DNA from: Sphingomonas populi
GTDB lineage: Bacteria; Pseudomonadota; Alphaproteobacteria; Sphingomonadales; Sphingomonadaceae
Direction: 5' to 3'
Length of the DNA stretch: 64,000 nucleotides
Assembly (NCBI RefSeq): GCF_004208535.1
Contig: NZ_SGIS01000001.1
Coordinates: forward strand, 124,001 to 188,000
Part shown: positions 9,550-19,140 of the stretch, piece by piece
How the letters are laid out: each line of letters starts with the position of its first letter
How positions within the stretch are numbered: the first letter of the stretch is position 1
Position numbers and translations under genes: made by a program
The notes under the pieces: model-generated
What the model was told of the DNA's origin: nothing
Database searches by the model: none
What the model saw: only the letters and a program-made list of their open reading frames with translations

Positions 9550-10692
9550 ATGTCGTCCACTCGCACCGTCGCGATCATCGTTGCCGCCGGCCAGGGCCTG
9601 CGCAGCGGCAGCGCGCTCCCCAAACAGTTCGCTCCGCTCGCCGGCAAACCGATGCTCGCGCACAGCCACGCCGCGCTGGAAGCGCATCCCGGCATCGATA
9701 GCGTAATGGTGGTGATCGGTGCGGGACAGGAAGCCTTGCTTGCGGAAGCGCTCGGCGACGTGCGCTTCGTCATCGGCGGGGCGACGCGGCGCGAATCGGT
9801 GTTGAATGGCCTCGAAGCCTTCGCCGCCGATGCGCCTGACCGCGTGCTGATCCACGACGCCGCCCGCCCCTTCGTGTCGGCGGCGGTGATCGACCGGCTG
9901 ATCGCCGCGCTCGACGCTGAGGTCGGCGCGTTTCCCGCCTTGCCGGTCGCCGATACTTTGGTGCGCGATGACGGCACGCCGGTTTCCCGCGACGGCCTCC
10001 ACCGCGTCCAGACTCCGCAAGCCTTCCGCTTCGCCGAAGTGCTCGCCGCGCACCGCACCTGGCCCGAGGATGCCGAAGCGACCGACGACGCCCAGATGGT
10101 CGCGCGGTCGGGCCACACAGCCTCCATCGTTCAGGGCGACCCGATGCTCGAAAAAATCACCCATCCCGCCGATTTCGCCGCCGCCGAGGCGCGCCACGCC
10201 GCGACGTTGCGCGTGCGAACCGCGTCCGGCTACGACGTCCACCGGCTCGTTGAAGGCGAGGAATTGTGGCTCGGTGGGCTGCTGATCCCGCACGACAAGG
10301 GCTTGTCGGGCCACAGCGACGCGGATGTCGCGCTCCACGCGATCACCGACGCGTTGCTCGGCACGATCGCCGATGGCGATATCGGCATGCACTTCCCGCC
10401 GAGCGACCCGCAGTGGCGCGGCGCGAACTCGGCGCAATTCCTCCAGCACGCCGCCTCGCTGATCGGGCGCCAAGGCGGCATCATCGATTTCATCGATCTC
10501 ACCATCATCTGCGAGGCGCCCAAGATCGGCCCGCACCGCGCCGGCATGCGCGCCCGCATCGCCGATCTGTTGCGGCTCGATCCGGGGCAGATCAGCGTCA
10601 AGGCAACCACGACCGAGCGGCTCGGCTTCACCGGGCGGGGCGAAGGCATCGCGGCGCAGGCCGTGGCAACGATCAGGATCGGCGCGCAATGA
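9550..10692 (+). CDS. ispDF: bifunctional IspD/IspF (MEP pathway)
   Basis: This 380-residue fusion joins two isoprenoid-pathway enzymes. Residues 1-215 are the IspD cytidylyltransferase (VAAGQGLRSGSALPKQF near the start), which makes CDP-methylerythritol. Residues 219-380 are the IspF cyclodiphosphate synthase (GYDVHRL zinc motif, GHSDADVALHAI, TTTERLGFTGRGEGIAAQ). The ATG at 9550 is chosen because it begins directly before the conserved strand; an in-frame ATG nine codons earlier is less likely. The fusion is common in alphaproteobacteria. The stop overlaps the start of the next gene (ATGA). Confidence 0.96.
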   Translation: MSSTRTVAIIVAAGQGLRSGSALPKQFAPLAGKPMLAHSHAALEAHPGIDSVMVVIGAGQEALLAEALGDVRFVIGGATRRESVLNGLEAFAADAPDRVLIHDAARPFVSAAVIDRLIAALDAEVGAFPALPVADTLVRDDGTPVSRDGLHRVQTPQAFRFAEVLAAHRTWPEDAEATDDAQMVARSGHTASIVQGDPMLEKITHPADFAAAEARHAATLRVRTASGYDVHRLVEGEELWLGGLLIPHDKGLSGHSDADVALHAITDALLGTIADGDIGMHFPPSDPQWRGANSAQFLQHAASLIGRQGGIIDFIDLTIICEAPKIGPHRAGMRARIADLLRLDPGQISVKATTTERLGFTGRGEGIAAQAVATIRIGAQ

Positions 10693-11228
10693 AACCCCTC
10701 CAAAAATTGGCGTTCGCCGCCGCAGCGTGCGCGCTCACTGGCCAAGCGGCGGCGCAACCGCTCCAGGCACGCGCATGCCTGACCGCGCCTGAAGCCGAGT
10801 CGCTGCTCATCACCGTCATCCCCGACGCGCTCGAAGAGGTCAGCCGCACCTGCACGAACCAGCTTCCCGCCGGCGCGCTGCTGCGCAGCCCCGGCCGGGT
10901 GTTCGGCGACAGCTATCGCACGCTCGCCGATGCCAATTGGCCCAACACGCGCCGGGCACTTGCCAAGATCCTGCCACCGGATGCCGCGCCGATGCTCGAC
11001 AACGATCTCGCAAGGTTGATGGTGATCTCGCTCGCCGGGCCGATCGTTGCGCAGCAGGTCAAACCCACCGATTGCGGCCCCGCCAACCGCTTCCTGACGA
11101 TGATCGCGCCGCTGCCGCCCCGCAACGCGGTCGCCGCGATCGTGGCGGCATTGCAGATCGCCGCGATCGACCGCAAGAATGGCACCAAGCCCGCCGCCAT
11201 CCCCGTTTGCCCGTTTGGAGCGCAGTGA
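10689..11228 (+). CDS. exported protein of unknown function
   Basis: The 179-residue product has a Sec signal peptide (MKPLQKLAFAAAACALTG, cleavage probably after AAA). The mature protein begins QPLQARACLTAPEAESL and is mostly helical in composition, with a few cysteines. I recognise no domain. The ATG overlaps the ispDF stop, and the next gene (CinA-like) starts three bases after this stop, so it is embedded in a coupled operon. A longer open frame upstream is only the shadow of ispF. Confidence 0.8.
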   Translation: MKPLQKLAFAAAACALTGQAAAQPLQARACLTAPEAESLLITVIPDALEEVSRTCTNQLPAGALLRSPGRVFGDSYRTLADANWPNTRRALAKILPPDAAPMLDNDLARLMVISLAGPIVAQQVKPTDCGPANRFLTMIAPLPPRNAVAAIVAALQIAAIDRKNGTKPAAIPVCPFGAQ

Positions 11229-11230
11229 CG

Positions 11231-11758
11231 ATGTTCACTATCCTGCCCGAAGAGCTTGTCGCCGCCGCGCAGAAGGTGGTCGATGCAAATCTTGCCGCCG
11301 GCCGCACCGTCTGCGTCGCCGAGAGCTGCACCGGCGGCCTCGTCTCCGCCGCGATCACCGAAATTCCGGGGTCGTCGGAAATGTTCGAGCGCGGCTACGT
11401 CACCTATTCGAACGACGCGAAGATCGATGCGCTCGACGTCAGCCCCGATGTGATCGACACGTTCGGCGCGGTCTCGATCGCAACGGCATGGAGCATGGCG
11501 CAGGGCGCACTCGCGGAGAGCGGGGCGGATGTCGCGGTCGCGATCACCGGCGTCGCCGGGCCGGGCGGCGGCACCGAGAAGAAGCCGGTCGGCACGGTCG
11601 TGTTCGCGCGTGCGGAGCGCGGCGCCGATCCGCAACATGTCGTCGCCGATCGCAAGGATTTCGGCGACATCGGGCGCGGTGGCATCCGTCTTCAGGCGGC
11701 GTTGTGCGCGCTCGAATTGCTGATGCCGTCGGCGGGCGAGCCTGAAGGCGAAGCGTAA
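11231..11758 (+). CDS. CinA C-terminal domain protein (nicotinamide-nucleotide amidase)
   Basis: The 175-residue single-domain protein has the CinA_C signatures ESCTGGLVSAAITEIPGSS, FERGYVTYSNDAK and AITGVAGPGGGTEKKPVG. The family includes E. coli PncC, which deamidates nicotinamide mononucleotide to recycle pyridine nucleotides. It lacks the molybdopterin-binding N-terminal domain of full-length CinA. The ATG at 11231 is two codons after an alternative GTG and three bases after the previous stop. Its 3' end overlaps the convergent RatA/COQ10-like gene by 67 bases. Confidence 0.9.
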   Translation: MFTILPEELVAAAQKVVDANLAAGRTVCVAESCTGGLVSAAITEIPGSSEMFERGYVTYSNDAKIDALDVSPDVIDTFGAVSIATAWSMAQGALAESGADVAVAITGVAGPGGGTEKKPVGTVVFARAERGADPQHVVADRKDFGDIGRGGIRLQAALCALELLMPSAGEPEGEA

Positions 11759-12177
11759 AGTACCGCTGCGCGCTCCTCGAACGCGCCGATCATCTTGCGC
11801 AGCGCGACGCCGAACACCTGCCCGGCAAGCATCTCGAACACGCGGTTCTTGAACGCGAAATCGACCGTGAAATCGACCGCGCAGCCGGTGCCCTCGGGCC
11901 GGAACACCCAGTCGTTGCGCAGATATTTGAGCGGCCCGTCGAGATACTCGACATGCACCCGCTCGGGCCGCTGCTTGTCGACCTTCGACGTGAAGGTCTC
12001 GCGCAGTCCCTTGAAACCGACGATCATGTCGGCGACCATCTGCGTCTCGGTGTTCGACTTGATGCGGATCGCCGAGACCCAAGGCAGGAATTCGGGATAG
12101 CGCGCCACATCGGCGACCAGATCGAACATCTGCTCGGGCGTATAGGGCAAGCGGCGCGTTTCGTGGTGCTTAGGCAA
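11692..12177 (-). CDS. RatA/COQ10-family START-domain protein
   Basis: From a TTG at 12177 the product is 161 residues: PKHHETRRLPYTPEQMFDLV, the typical opening of bacterial COQ10/RatA-like SRPBCC proteins. The body contains VADVARYPEFLPWVSA and GTGCAVDFTVDFAFKNRVFE. The family binds ubiquinone or acts on ribosome assembly; in alphaproteobacteria the gene sits beside lipA, as here. A longer frame to 12213 reaches into the palindrome region and is unlikely to be the start. The C-terminus overlaps the convergent cinA-like gene. Confidence 0.85.
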   Translation of the reverse strand: MPKHHETRRLPYTPEQMFDLVADVARYPEFLPWVSAIRIKSNTETQMVADMIVGFKGLRETFTSKVDKQRPERVHVEYLDGPLKYLRNDWVFRPEGTGCAVDFTVDFAFKNRVFEMLAGQVFGVALRKMIGAFEERAAVLYASPSGSPADGISNSSAHNAA

Positions 12178-12217
12178 GGTTCGTCGCCTCGCAGAACTCC
12201 GTCGCCCAGCCACAATC

Positions 12218-12299
12218 CGTCACCCCAGCGCAAGCTGGGGTCTCCCGGTGATGGCGGGTGCCTTTGCCGCGAGAGACCCCAGCTTGCGCTGGGGTGACG
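12218..12299. repeat. intergenic palindromic repeat, family A
   Basis: Two arms of about 26 bases (12218-12244 and 12273-12299) are near-perfect reverse complements, each itself containing CCCCAGC..GCTGGGG. The unit lies between lipA and the RatA-like gene and resembles the repeat at 25751. It could act as a terminator-like or mRNA-stabilising hairpin. Confidence 0.85.
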
Positions 12300-12315
12300 T
12301 ATGTTGCGGGCAGCC

Positions 12316-13257
12316 TCACACCCGCACCGTCGCCAGCTTTGCCTCCCGCGCCGCGCGCAGCCGCGCGAAGTCATCGCCAGCATGATAGCTCGACCGCGTC
12401 AGCGGCGATGACGCGACCAGCAGGAACCCCTTCGCGCGTGCGATCGCGGCATAGGCGTCGAACGCCTTGGGCGTGACGAAATCCTGCACCTTGGCGTGGC
12501 GCGGGGTCGGCTGGAGATATTGCCCCATCGTCAGGAAATCGATGTCGGCGGAACGCATGTCATCCATGACTTGATGCACTTCGAGCCGCTCCTCCCCAAG
12601 CCCGAGCATCACACCCGATTTGGTGAAGATAGACGGATCGTGCCGCTTGACGCTCTCCAACAGCCGCAGCGACGCATAATAGCGCGCGCCCGGGCGGATC
12701 GTCGGGTAAAGGCGCGGTACGGTTTCGAGGTTGTGGTTGTACACATCGGGCCGCGCCGTGACGATCGACTCGATCGCGGCCTGCGCCTTGTTGCGGAAAT
12801 CCGGTGTAAGAATCTCGATCGTCGTGTGGGGCGTGGTGCGGCGCAGCGCCTCGATCACCTTGACGAACTGCGACGCACCGCCGTCGGGCAGATCGTCGCG
12901 ATCCACCGAGGTGATGACGATATGCTCAAGCCCCAGCTCGGCGGCGGCATCGGCGGTGTGCTGCGGCTCAAGCGCATCCACCGCACGCGGCATGCCGGTC
13001 TTGACGTTACAGAACGCACAGGCGCGGGTGCAGGTGTCGCCAAGGATCATCACCGTCGCGTGCTTCTTGGTCCAGCACTCGCCGATGTTCGGGCACGCCG
13101 CTTCCTCGCAGACGGTGTTGAGGCCGAGCCGGCGCATCAGCCCCTTCGTCTCGTTGTACACCGCGCCCATCGGCGCCTTCACGCGAATCCAGTCGGGCTT
13201 GCGTTGGCGGGTCTCGGGCTGGGCGGCCGGGTGAGCGATCGGGGTAATCTCGTTCAT
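12316..13257 (-). CDS. lipA: lipoyl synthase
   Basis: The 313-residue radical SAM enzyme inserts two sulfurs into protein-bound octanoyl groups, using SAM and two iron-sulfur clusters. The auxiliary-cluster cysteines C50, C55 and C61 ([12 protein letters not shown]) and the radical-SAM cysteines C76, C80 and C83 (CTRACAFC) are all present, as is the C-terminal [12 protein letters not shown]. The ATG at 13257 gives the usual family length; a much longer in-frame extension upstream is antisense to the carbonic anhydrase gene. The pyruvate dehydrogenase encoded in this window needs this modification. Confidence 0.96.
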   Translation of the reverse strand: MNEITPIAHPAAQPETRQRKPDWIRVKAPMGAVYNETKGLMRRLGLNTVCEEAACPNIGECWTKKHATVMILGDTCTRACAFCNVKTGMPRAVDALEPQHTADAAAELGLEHIVITSVDRDDLPDGGASQFVKVIEALRRTTPHTTIEILTPDFRNKAQAAIESIVTARPDVYNHNLETVPRLYPTIRPGARYYASLRLLESVKRHDPSIFTKSGVMLGLGEERLEVHQVMDDMRSADIDFLTMGQYLQPTPRHAKVQDFVTPKAFDAYAAIARAKGFLLVASSPLTRSSYHAGDDFARLRAAREAKLATVRV

Positions 13258-13377
13258 CGCTCGCAAATAGCCATCCACACCGCTTACCACAACTGCCGCG
13301 CGGATCATCACGGTTGCGCTTGTCGTAAGCGGCGCTTTGCCCCTAGGAACCCCCGAACGAGCACGACGGAGAGCAGC

Positions 13378-14007
13378 ATGAGCGGATTCGCAGACCTCAT
13401 CGAAGGCTATCAGCGCTTCCGCGTGGTCGACTGGACTCGCCAGCGCGACCGCTGGGCCGAATTGCGCGACGGCCAGGCGCCGCGCGTGATGGTGATTGCC
13501 TGTTCCGACAGCCGAGTCGATCCGGCACAGGTGTTCGACACCTCGCCTGGCGAGATCTTCGTGGTGCGCAACGTCGCCAATCTGGTGCCGCCGTTCGAAC
13601 TCGACGGGTCGCGCCACGGCGTCTCGGCCGCACTCGAATTCGCGGTGACCCAACTCAACGTCACCGACATCGTCGTGATGGGGCATGGCTCGTGCGGCGG
13701 CGTCAAAGCGTCGCTGACACATGCCTTCGACGGCGCAGCCCCCGGCGAAGGCGGTTTCATCGCACACTGGGTCGACATGCTCGACACTGCGCGCGACGGC
13801 ATTGTCGCCGAACACGGCACCGGCCCCGAGGCGGCACGGGCGCTCGAACTGGAGACAGTGCGGGTCAGTATCGCCAACCTGCGCACCTTCCCGTTCATCC
13901 CCGAACGCGAGGCAGCAGGCACGCTGACGCTGCGCGGCGCCTATTTCGCGATTGCCGACGGTGTGTTGCATGTGATGGGCGAAGACGGCGCATTCGCACC
14001 CGCCTGA
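13378..14007 (+). CDS. beta-class carbonic anhydrase
   Basis: The 209-residue enzyme interconverts CO2 and bicarbonate. Zinc ligands C42, H103 and C106 and the catalytic dyad D44/R46 ([17 protein letters not shown]) are present. It has no signal peptide, so it is cytoplasmic. The ATG at 13378 follows a GGAGAG ribosome site. The gene is divergent from lipA with a gap of about 120 bases. Long in-frame sequence before the ATG is the shadow of lipA. Confidence 0.95.
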   Translation: MSGFADLIEGYQRFRVVDWTRQRDRWAELRDGQAPRVMVIACSDSRVDPAQVFDTSPGEIFVVRNVANLVPPFELDGSRHGVSAALEFAVTQLNVTDIVVMGHGSCGGVKASLTHAFDGAAPGEGGFIAHWVDMLDTARDGIVAEHGTGPEAARALELETVRVSIANLRTFPFIPEREAAGTLTLRGAYFAIADGVLHVMGEDGAFAPA

Positions 14008-14013
14008 ACCGAG

Positions 14014-14988
14014 TCAGGCCGGGTCGCTCGCCGCCGGCACGGTGATGTGACGCGGCTTGCCGACGTCTTGGGCCACGTCGGGCGCGAACGCACCGCGATG
14101 TATGCGGATACCGGCAACGCCGCTGCTGGCCACGGGCGTCAGCGCTGGAGTGGCTGTCGCCGGCGGCGCCGAGTCTTCGGGTGCGCTGCGGTGGATCGTC
14201 ACTGATCCGACCACCTGAATCCCGCCGTTAACCCCGCTCGACGGGGCCACGTCGCCGTCATCACTCGCCGCAAGGATTGGGCTGGTCCGCACCGGCAGGC
14301 TCTCGCTGCCCGAATAGCTCTGTCGGAAGGCAAGCGCATTCTCCATCGCGCCGCGCCAGCGGTAGAAGATGTGTGCGCCGATCGACGCGACCTGCTTCAT
14401 GCTGCTCGCCCACCACGGCGACACGTAATTGGCGTGGTAGAAGGTCGCCGAGCCGACCGGCGCATAGACCAGCCCCGCCAATGCCCCCATCGCGACCGCG
14501 CGCGCCCGCGCCCACGCGGTCGGCTGGATCGGATGGTTCATCGATCCGTCGCAGGTGAAGCTGAACTGGCAGCCGGTCGATCGTGTCGATCCCTGATAGA
14601 CGACCCCGCAGATACTGCTCGGAAACGCCGGATCGCGCACGCGGTTGAGCACCACCTGCGCCACCGCGCGCTCGCCCCCGTCCGATTCGGAACGTGCCTC
14701 ATAATAGACCGCCGCCGTCAGGCAATCGATCGCCCGCGCGGCGTCGTCGGGCGTCTGTGCGCGGGCGAGAAATGCGGGCGCGGCGTCGAAATCCGATTCT
14801 GTCCCGGCAGCCGCCTCGCGCAGCGCGGTGCGAGCAAGATTCCCCGGCACATTCAGATCGAGCTGCCTGAGCAGATCGGGCGCACGGACGATCGGCGGGA
14901 TGTCCATCACCACCTGCATCGGCGGCGTGCGCGTGCAGGAGGTCATCAGCACCAGTGTCGGCAGCACGAGCAGCAAGAATCTCAGCAT
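14014..14988 (-). CDS. cell wall hydrolase, SleB-like (Hydrolase_2), lipoprotein
   Basis: The 324-residue product has an N-terminal lipoprotein-type signal (LMTSC, C18). The Hydrolase_2 domain spans about 85-220, with CLTAAVYYEARSESDGGERA, QVVLNRVRDPAFPSSICGVVY and the substrate loop CQFSFTCDGS. The family cleaves peptidoglycan, as SleB does in spores. The C-terminal 100 residues are low complexity, with no recognised domain. The gene is convergent with the carbonic anhydrase. It has a paralogue in this window at 38504, anchored differently. Confidence 0.88.
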   Translation of the reverse strand: MLRFLLLVLPTLVLMTSCTRTPPMQVVMDIPPIVRAPDLLRQLDLNVPGNLARTALREAAAGTESDFDAAPAFLARAQTPDDAARAIDCLTAAVYYEARSESDGGERAVAQVVLNRVRDPAFPSSICGVVYQGSTRSTGCQFSFTCDGSMNHPIQPTAWARARAVAMGALAGLVYAPVGSATFYHANYVSPWWASSMKQVASIGAHIFYRWRGAMENALAFRQSYSGSESLPVRTSPILAASDDGDVAPSSGVNGGIQVVGSVTIHRSAPEDSAPPATATPALTPVASSGVAGIRIHRGAFAPDVAQDVGKPRHITVPAASDPA

Positions 14989-15059
14989 GACGGTCCGGCG
15001 CGGTGGAAACTCGCGCCGGGATAGCCGCCAAGCCTTAGCTTTGGATTAAGGACGCTACC

Positions 15060-15833
15060 TCACAGCCCCAGCGCCGCGCGCGCGACCTTCTCGATCTCGG
15101 GGTCGAGTTGCGGCGGGGTCATGTCGACGCCAGCCTCCAGCGCATCCGCGATTAAGGTCAGCGCGGCAATCCGCGCCGCCTTCTTGTCGTTGCCATCGAC
15201 GACGTGCCACGGCGCCCAGCGCGTATCGGTGCGGCGGAACATGTCGTGCATCGCGTCGAGATATGCGTCGCGTTTGGCGCGGTTGCGATAATCCTCCAAC
15301 CCGGTCTTCCAACGCTTCCACGGATGGTCGAGCCGTCCCGCCAGGCGCTTGTCCTGGGTCTTCTGGCTGACATGGACGAACAGCTTGACGATCGTCGTGC
15401 CCGAATCGACCTGCTGCGCCTCGAACTCGTTGATCTCATCGTAACCGCGCTTCCAGTCCTTTTCGCTGGCGAAGCCTTCCACGCGTTCGACAAGGACGCG
15501 ACCGTACCAACTGCGATCGAACACCGCGATATCGCCGTTGGCGGGCAGCCGCCGCCAGAACCGCCAGAGGAAATGCCGGTCGCGTTCCTCCTCGGTCGGC
15601 GCCTTGATCGGCCAGACCTCGAAGTTGCGCGGGTCCCATTCGCTGGTCAGGCGCTGGATGATGCCGCCTTTGCCTGCCGCGTCCCAACCCTCGAACAGCA
15701 CGATCGCGCGTTTGCCGTGGACGATATGCGCGACCTGCACATGCGCGAGGCGTTTCTGGAGCGTGGCGAGCGCGGCGTCATAGTCGCCGTCGTATTTCGC
15801 GCCGGATTCATGGTCGGTTAGGGCGATCGTCAT
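15060..15833 (-). CDS. polyphosphate kinase 2 family protein
   Basis: The 257-residue PPK2-type phosphotransferase has Walker A-like GWDAAGKGG (49-57), Walker B/lid DRSWYGRVLVERVEG (106 on) and WKRWKTGLEDYRNRAKR. The family uses polyphosphate to phosphorylate nucleoside mono- or diphosphates. A single short PPK2 domain without fusion suggests a class I or III enzyme, but the substrate is uncertain. The ATG at 15833 is preferred because the 14 extra codons upstream are repeat sequence. Confidence 0.92.
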   Translation of the reverse strand: MTIALTDHESGAKYDGDYDAALATLQKRLAHVQVAHIVHGKRAIVLFEGWDAAGKGGIIQRLTSEWDPRNFEVWPIKAPTEEERDRHFLWRFWRRLPANGDIAVFDRSWYGRVLVERVEGFASEKDWKRGYDEINEFEAQQVDSGTTIVKLFVHVSQKTQDKRLAGRLDHPWKRWKTGLEDYRNRAKRDAYLDAMHDMFRRTDTRWAPWHVVDGNDKKAARIAALTLIADALEAGVDMTPPQLDPEIEKVARAALGL

Positions 15834-15853
15834 CCGCCACCCTAACCGCTCAT

Positions 15854-15894
15854 GCCGAGCGAAGTCGAGGCACAAGCGCCCGGCTTCGCTCGGC
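15854..15894. repeat. palindromic repeat, family C (GAGCGAAG motif)
   Basis: Arms GCCGAGCGAAG (15854-15864) and CTTCGCTCGGC (15884-15894) pair across a 19-base loop, between ppk2 and aspS. The GAGCGAAGTCGAG core recurs at 57205-57283. Confidence 0.75.
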
Positions 15895-15904
15895 GGAACG
15901 CCGC

Positions 15905-17698
15905 TTACTTGGCGCCGGGGCCGTCCACCGTCTTGATGTGCAGTTCCTTCAATTGCTTCGCCGTCGCGAAGTTCGGCGCGCCCATCATCAGGTCTTCCGC
16001 CTTCTGAGTCATCGGGAAGGTGATGACCTCGCGGATGTTGGGTTCATCGGCAAGCAGCATGACGATGCGATCCACGCCCGGCGCCGAACCGCCATGCGGC
16101 GGCGCGCCGCACTTGAACGCGTTGATCATGCCCGCGAAGTTCGTATCGACATCTGCCTGGGTGTAGCCGGCGATCTCGAACGCCTTGTACATGATCTCGG
16201 GCTTGTGGTTTCGGATCGCGCCCGACGACAGTTCCACGCCGTTGCAGACGATATCATATTGATAGGCGAGGATATCGAGCGGGTTCATCGTCTCCAGCGC
16301 GTCCATCTCGCCCTGCGGCATCGAGAACGGGTTGTGGCTGAAGTCGACCTTCTTGGCGTCCTCGTCATATTCGAACATCGGGAAGTCGACGATCCAGCAG
16401 AATTCGAAGCGCTTGTCGTCGATCAGGCCGAGCGTCTCGGCAACCCGCGTGCGTGCGAGCCCAGCGAGCTTGGCCGCCTGCGCTTCCTTGCCGGCGGCGA
16501 AGAACAGCCCGTCGTCCGGTCCGAGGCCGAGCGCGTCGGCCATCGCGGTCATCTTCGCCTCGCCGTGGTTCTTGGCGATCGGGCCACCCCATTCGCCGCC
16601 CTTGCGAGTCGCATAGCCGAGACCTGCGAACCCTTCGGACTGCGCCCAGCCGTTCATGTCGTCGAAGAACTTGCGGCTCTTGTCGGACGTGCCCGGCGCC
16701 GGGATCGCGCGCACCACGTCACCACCCTCGACGATCGACGCGAACCGACCGAAGCCCGAGCCGACGAACTGCTCAGACACGTCCGAGATCAGGATCGGGT
16801 TGCGCAGGTCGGGCTTGTCGTTGCCGTATTTCAGCATCGATTCGCGGTACGGGATTCGCTTGAACGGCAGCGGGCTGACGGTCCGCCCCTTACCCTGCCA
16901 GTCGGCGAACTGCTCGAACACGCCATGCAGAACCGGCTCGATCGCGGCGAACACGTCGTCCTGCGTGACGAAGCTCATCTCGAAATCGAGCTGATAGAAC
17001 TCGCCAGGCGAGCGATCGGCGCGGGCGTCCTCGTCGCGGAAGCAGGGCGCGATCTGGAAATAGCGGTCGAAGCCCGCCACCATCAGCAACTGCTTGAACA
17101 TCTGTGGCGCCTGCGGGAGCGCATAGAACTTGCCGGGATGCACGCGGCTCGGCACCAGATAATCGCGCGCGCCCTCGGGGCTGCTGGCGGTCAGGATCGG
17201 CGTCTGGAACTCGGTGAAGCCCTGCCCAATCATACGCTGGCGCAGCGACGAGATCACCTGCGAGCGCAGCAGGATGTTGGCATGGAGCCGCTCGCGCCGC
17301 AGATCGAGGAAACGGTAGCGCAGGCGGATATCCTCGGGATATTCGTTCTCGCTCGCCACCGGCATCGGCAGATCGTGCGCGGCCGACTGCACCACCGCCG
17401 AGACGGCACGCACCTCGATCGCTCCGGTCGGCAGGTTCGGGTTCACCGCCTCGCCCGCGCGCGCGACGACGGTGCCGGTGATCGTCACCACGCTCTCGCT
17501 ACGCAGGCTTTCGATCACGTCGAACACCGGGCCGCTCACGTCGGTAACGATCTGGGTGATGCCATAATGGTCGCGCAGATCGACGAAGACGAGATCGCCG
17601 TGATCGCGCTTCTTGTGGACCCAGCCCGACAGGCGGACTTCCTGGCCGACCTGTTCGGCGCGGAGTTCGGCGCAAGTGTGCGTGCGATAGGCGTGCAT
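15905..17698 (-). CDS. aspS: aspartate--tRNA(Asp/Asn) ligase
   Basis: The 597-residue class II synthetase begins with an N-terminal OB-fold anticodon-binding domain (about 1-110). The catalytic core has motif 2 [19 protein letters not shown], a GAD insertion (about 280-420) and motif 3 [13 protein letters not shown] near the end. The ATG at 17698 gives the usual bacterial length; the upstream in-frame extension is repeat DNA. In the anticodon domain the residue after KKRD is histidine (H33), where discriminating enzymes such as E. coli have leucine. This suggests it may also charge tRNA-Asn. Confidence 0.96.
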   Translation of the reverse strand: MHAYRTHTCAELRAEQVGQEVRLSGWVHKKRDHGDLVFVDLRDHYGITQIVTDVSGPVFDVIESLRSESVVTITGTVVARAGEAVNPNLPTGAIEVRAVSAVVQSAAHDLPMPVASENEYPEDIRLRYRFLDLRRERLHANILLRSQVISSLRQRMIGQGFTEFQTPILTASSPEGARDYLVPSRVHPGKFYALPQAPQMFKQLLMVAGFDRYFQIAPCFRDEDARADRSPGEFYQLDFEMSFVTQDDVFAAIEPVLHGVFEQFADWQGKGRTVSPLPFKRIPYRESMLKYGNDKPDLRNPILISDVSEQFVGSGFGRFASIVEGGDVVRAIPAPGTSDKSRKFFDDMNGWAQSEGFAGLGYATRKGGEWGGPIAKNHGEAKMTAMADALGLGPDDGLFFAAGKEAQAAKLAGLARTRVAETLGLIDDKRFEFCWIVDFPMFEYDEDAKKVDFSHNPFSMPQGEMDALETMNPLDILAYQYDIVCNGVELSSGAIRNHKPEIMYKAFEIAGYTQADVDTNFAGMINAFKCGAPPHGGSAPGVDRIVMLLADEPNIREVITFPMTQKAEDLMMGAPNFATAKQLKELHIKTVDGPGAK

Positions 17699-17709
17699 GG
17701 CTCTTCTTT

Positions 17710-17794
17710 CGTCGCCCCGGCGAAGGCCGGGGCCGCTGAGTTGGTGTACGCTGCGCTCAATAACGCAGCGGCCCCGGCCTGCGCCGGGGCGACG
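17710..17794. repeat. palindromic repeat, family B
   Basis: The left arm (17710-17738) is GTCGCCCCGGCGAAGGCCGG plus GGCCGCTG; the right arm (17764-17794) is its near-perfect complement. It occupies half of the gap between divergent aspS and rnd, next to the aspS start codon. Confidence 0.85.
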
Positions 17795-17865
17795 GTGATA
17801 TGGTCCGCGCACTCCCTTTCCGACACGCCTTTGTCAAGGCGCGCATCCCTCGCTAAAGGGTCAAG

Positions 17866-19044
17866 ATGCATATCCATCCGCTCATTACCGACAGCGCCAC
17901 GCTCGCCAACCTCTGCACCCGCCTCGCCGAAGCCGATTTCGTCTGCGTCGATACCGAGTTCATGCGCGAGAACACCTTCTGGCCCGAACTGTGCCTGATT
18001 CAGATCGCCGACGAGAACGAGGCGGCGGCGATCGATCCGATGGCGCCCGGCCTCGACATGCAGCCGTTGCTCGACCTGATGGTCGACAACCCGGATGTGC
18101 TCAAGGTCTTCCACGCCGGCGGGCAGGATCTCGAGATCGTCTATAACCTCACCGGCAAGACGCCCTACCCGCTGTTCGACACGCAGGTCGCGGCGATGGC
18201 GCTCGGGCAAGGCGAGCAGATCGGCTATTCGAACCTCGTCGATGCCTATCTCGGCATCAGCGTCGACAAGGGCGCGCGCTTCACCGACTGGAGCCGCCGC
18301 CCGCTCGACGCACGTCAGATCGAATATGCCATCGGCGATGTGACTCACCTCGCCAAAATCTTCCCCAAGATGCTCGCGCGGCTGCGCAAAACCGGGCGCG
18401 GCGCGTGGCTCGATCAGGAGATGGAGCGAATCGGCGATCCCGCCAATTACGCCAACGATCCCGAAGAGGCCTGGCGTCGCATCCGCGTGCCGAGCCGCAA
18501 GTCCGATATCCTCGGGCGCTTGAAGGCGCTGGCACGCTGGCGCGAACTGGAGGCACAGGGCAAGAACCTGCCACGCGGCCGAATCGTCAAGGATGAGACG
18601 ATCGCCGACATCGCCGGCCATCCGCCGCGCAAACAGGCCGATCTCGCCAAGGTGCGTGGCCTCTCGCCGACCTGGGCGACCAACGACATCGGCGGCCGCA
18701 TGATGGTCGCGCTCGAAAATGCCGAGCCGATGCCCGCCGAGGAGATGCCCGCCCGCGACGATCGCAAGCCCGGTCTCGGCAAGGACGGCGCTTTGGTGGC
18801 GGACCTGCTCAAGCTGCTGCTCAAGATTCGCTCGCGCGATATCGATGTCGCCGCCCGGCTGCTCGCGCGCGGAGACGATCTCGACGCGCTGGCGGCGGGT
18901 CAGCGCGAAGGGCTGTCGATCCTGGAGGGTTGGCGTTTCGAACAGTTTGGCCGCGACGCGCTCGATCTGGTCGAGGGACGGCTGGCGTGCGCAGTGGTGG
19001 GCGGCAAGCTCAAGATGACCCGCGCCGAAGCGGTTACGGAGTAA
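17866..19044 (+). CDS. rnd: ribonuclease D
   Basis: The 392-residue 3'-5' exoribonuclease trims tRNA and other stable RNA 3' ends. The DEDDy exonuclease domain (about 8-190) has VCVDTEF (D29, E31), VFHAGGQDLEIVYN and DARQIEYAIGDVTHL. The C-terminal half has the HRDC region (about 210-290, with RWRELEAQGKNLPRGRIVKDE). Length and motifs are typical. The gene is divergent from aspS, with no linked partner. Confidence 0.94.
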   Translation: MHIHPLITDSATLANLCTRLAEADFVCVDTEFMRENTFWPELCLIQIADENEAAAIDPMAPGLDMQPLLDLMVDNPDVLKVFHAGGQDLEIVYNLTGKTPYPLFDTQVAAMALGQGEQIGYSNLVDAYLGISVDKGARFTDWSRRPLDARQIEYAIGDVTHLAKIFPKMLARLRKTGRGAWLDQEMERIGDPANYANDPEEAWRRIRVPSRKSDILGRLKALARWRELEAQGKNLPRGRIVKDETIADIAGHPPRKQADLAKVRGLSPTWATNDIGGRMMVALENAEPMPAEEMPARDDRKPGLGKDGALVADLLKLLLKIRSRDIDVAARLLARGDDLDALAAGQREGLSILEGWRFEQFGRDALDLVEGRLACAVVGGKLKMTRAEAVTE

Positions 19045-19045
19045 C

Positions 19046-19130
19046 CGTCGCCCCGGCGCAGGCCGGGGCCGTTGTGTGACTCGCCAAACACATGGCCCAG
19101 AAGAAGCGGCCCCGGCCTAAACCGGAGCCG
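19046..19130. repeat. palindromic repeat, family B, degenerate right arm
   Basis: The left arm CGTCGCCCCGGCGCAGGCCG (19046 on) is almost identical to the repeat at 17710, and the right arm (19106-19130) is its partly decayed complement. It starts two bases after the rnd stop, so rnd is bracketed by two copies of the family. Confidence 0.75.
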
Positions 19131-19140
19131 CCCTCTTCGA

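Noticed and set aside
15938..17998. A 686-codon plus-strand frame over aspS
   Set aside because: It is the antisense shadow of aspS; its His/Arg/Leu-rich translation has no family similarity.
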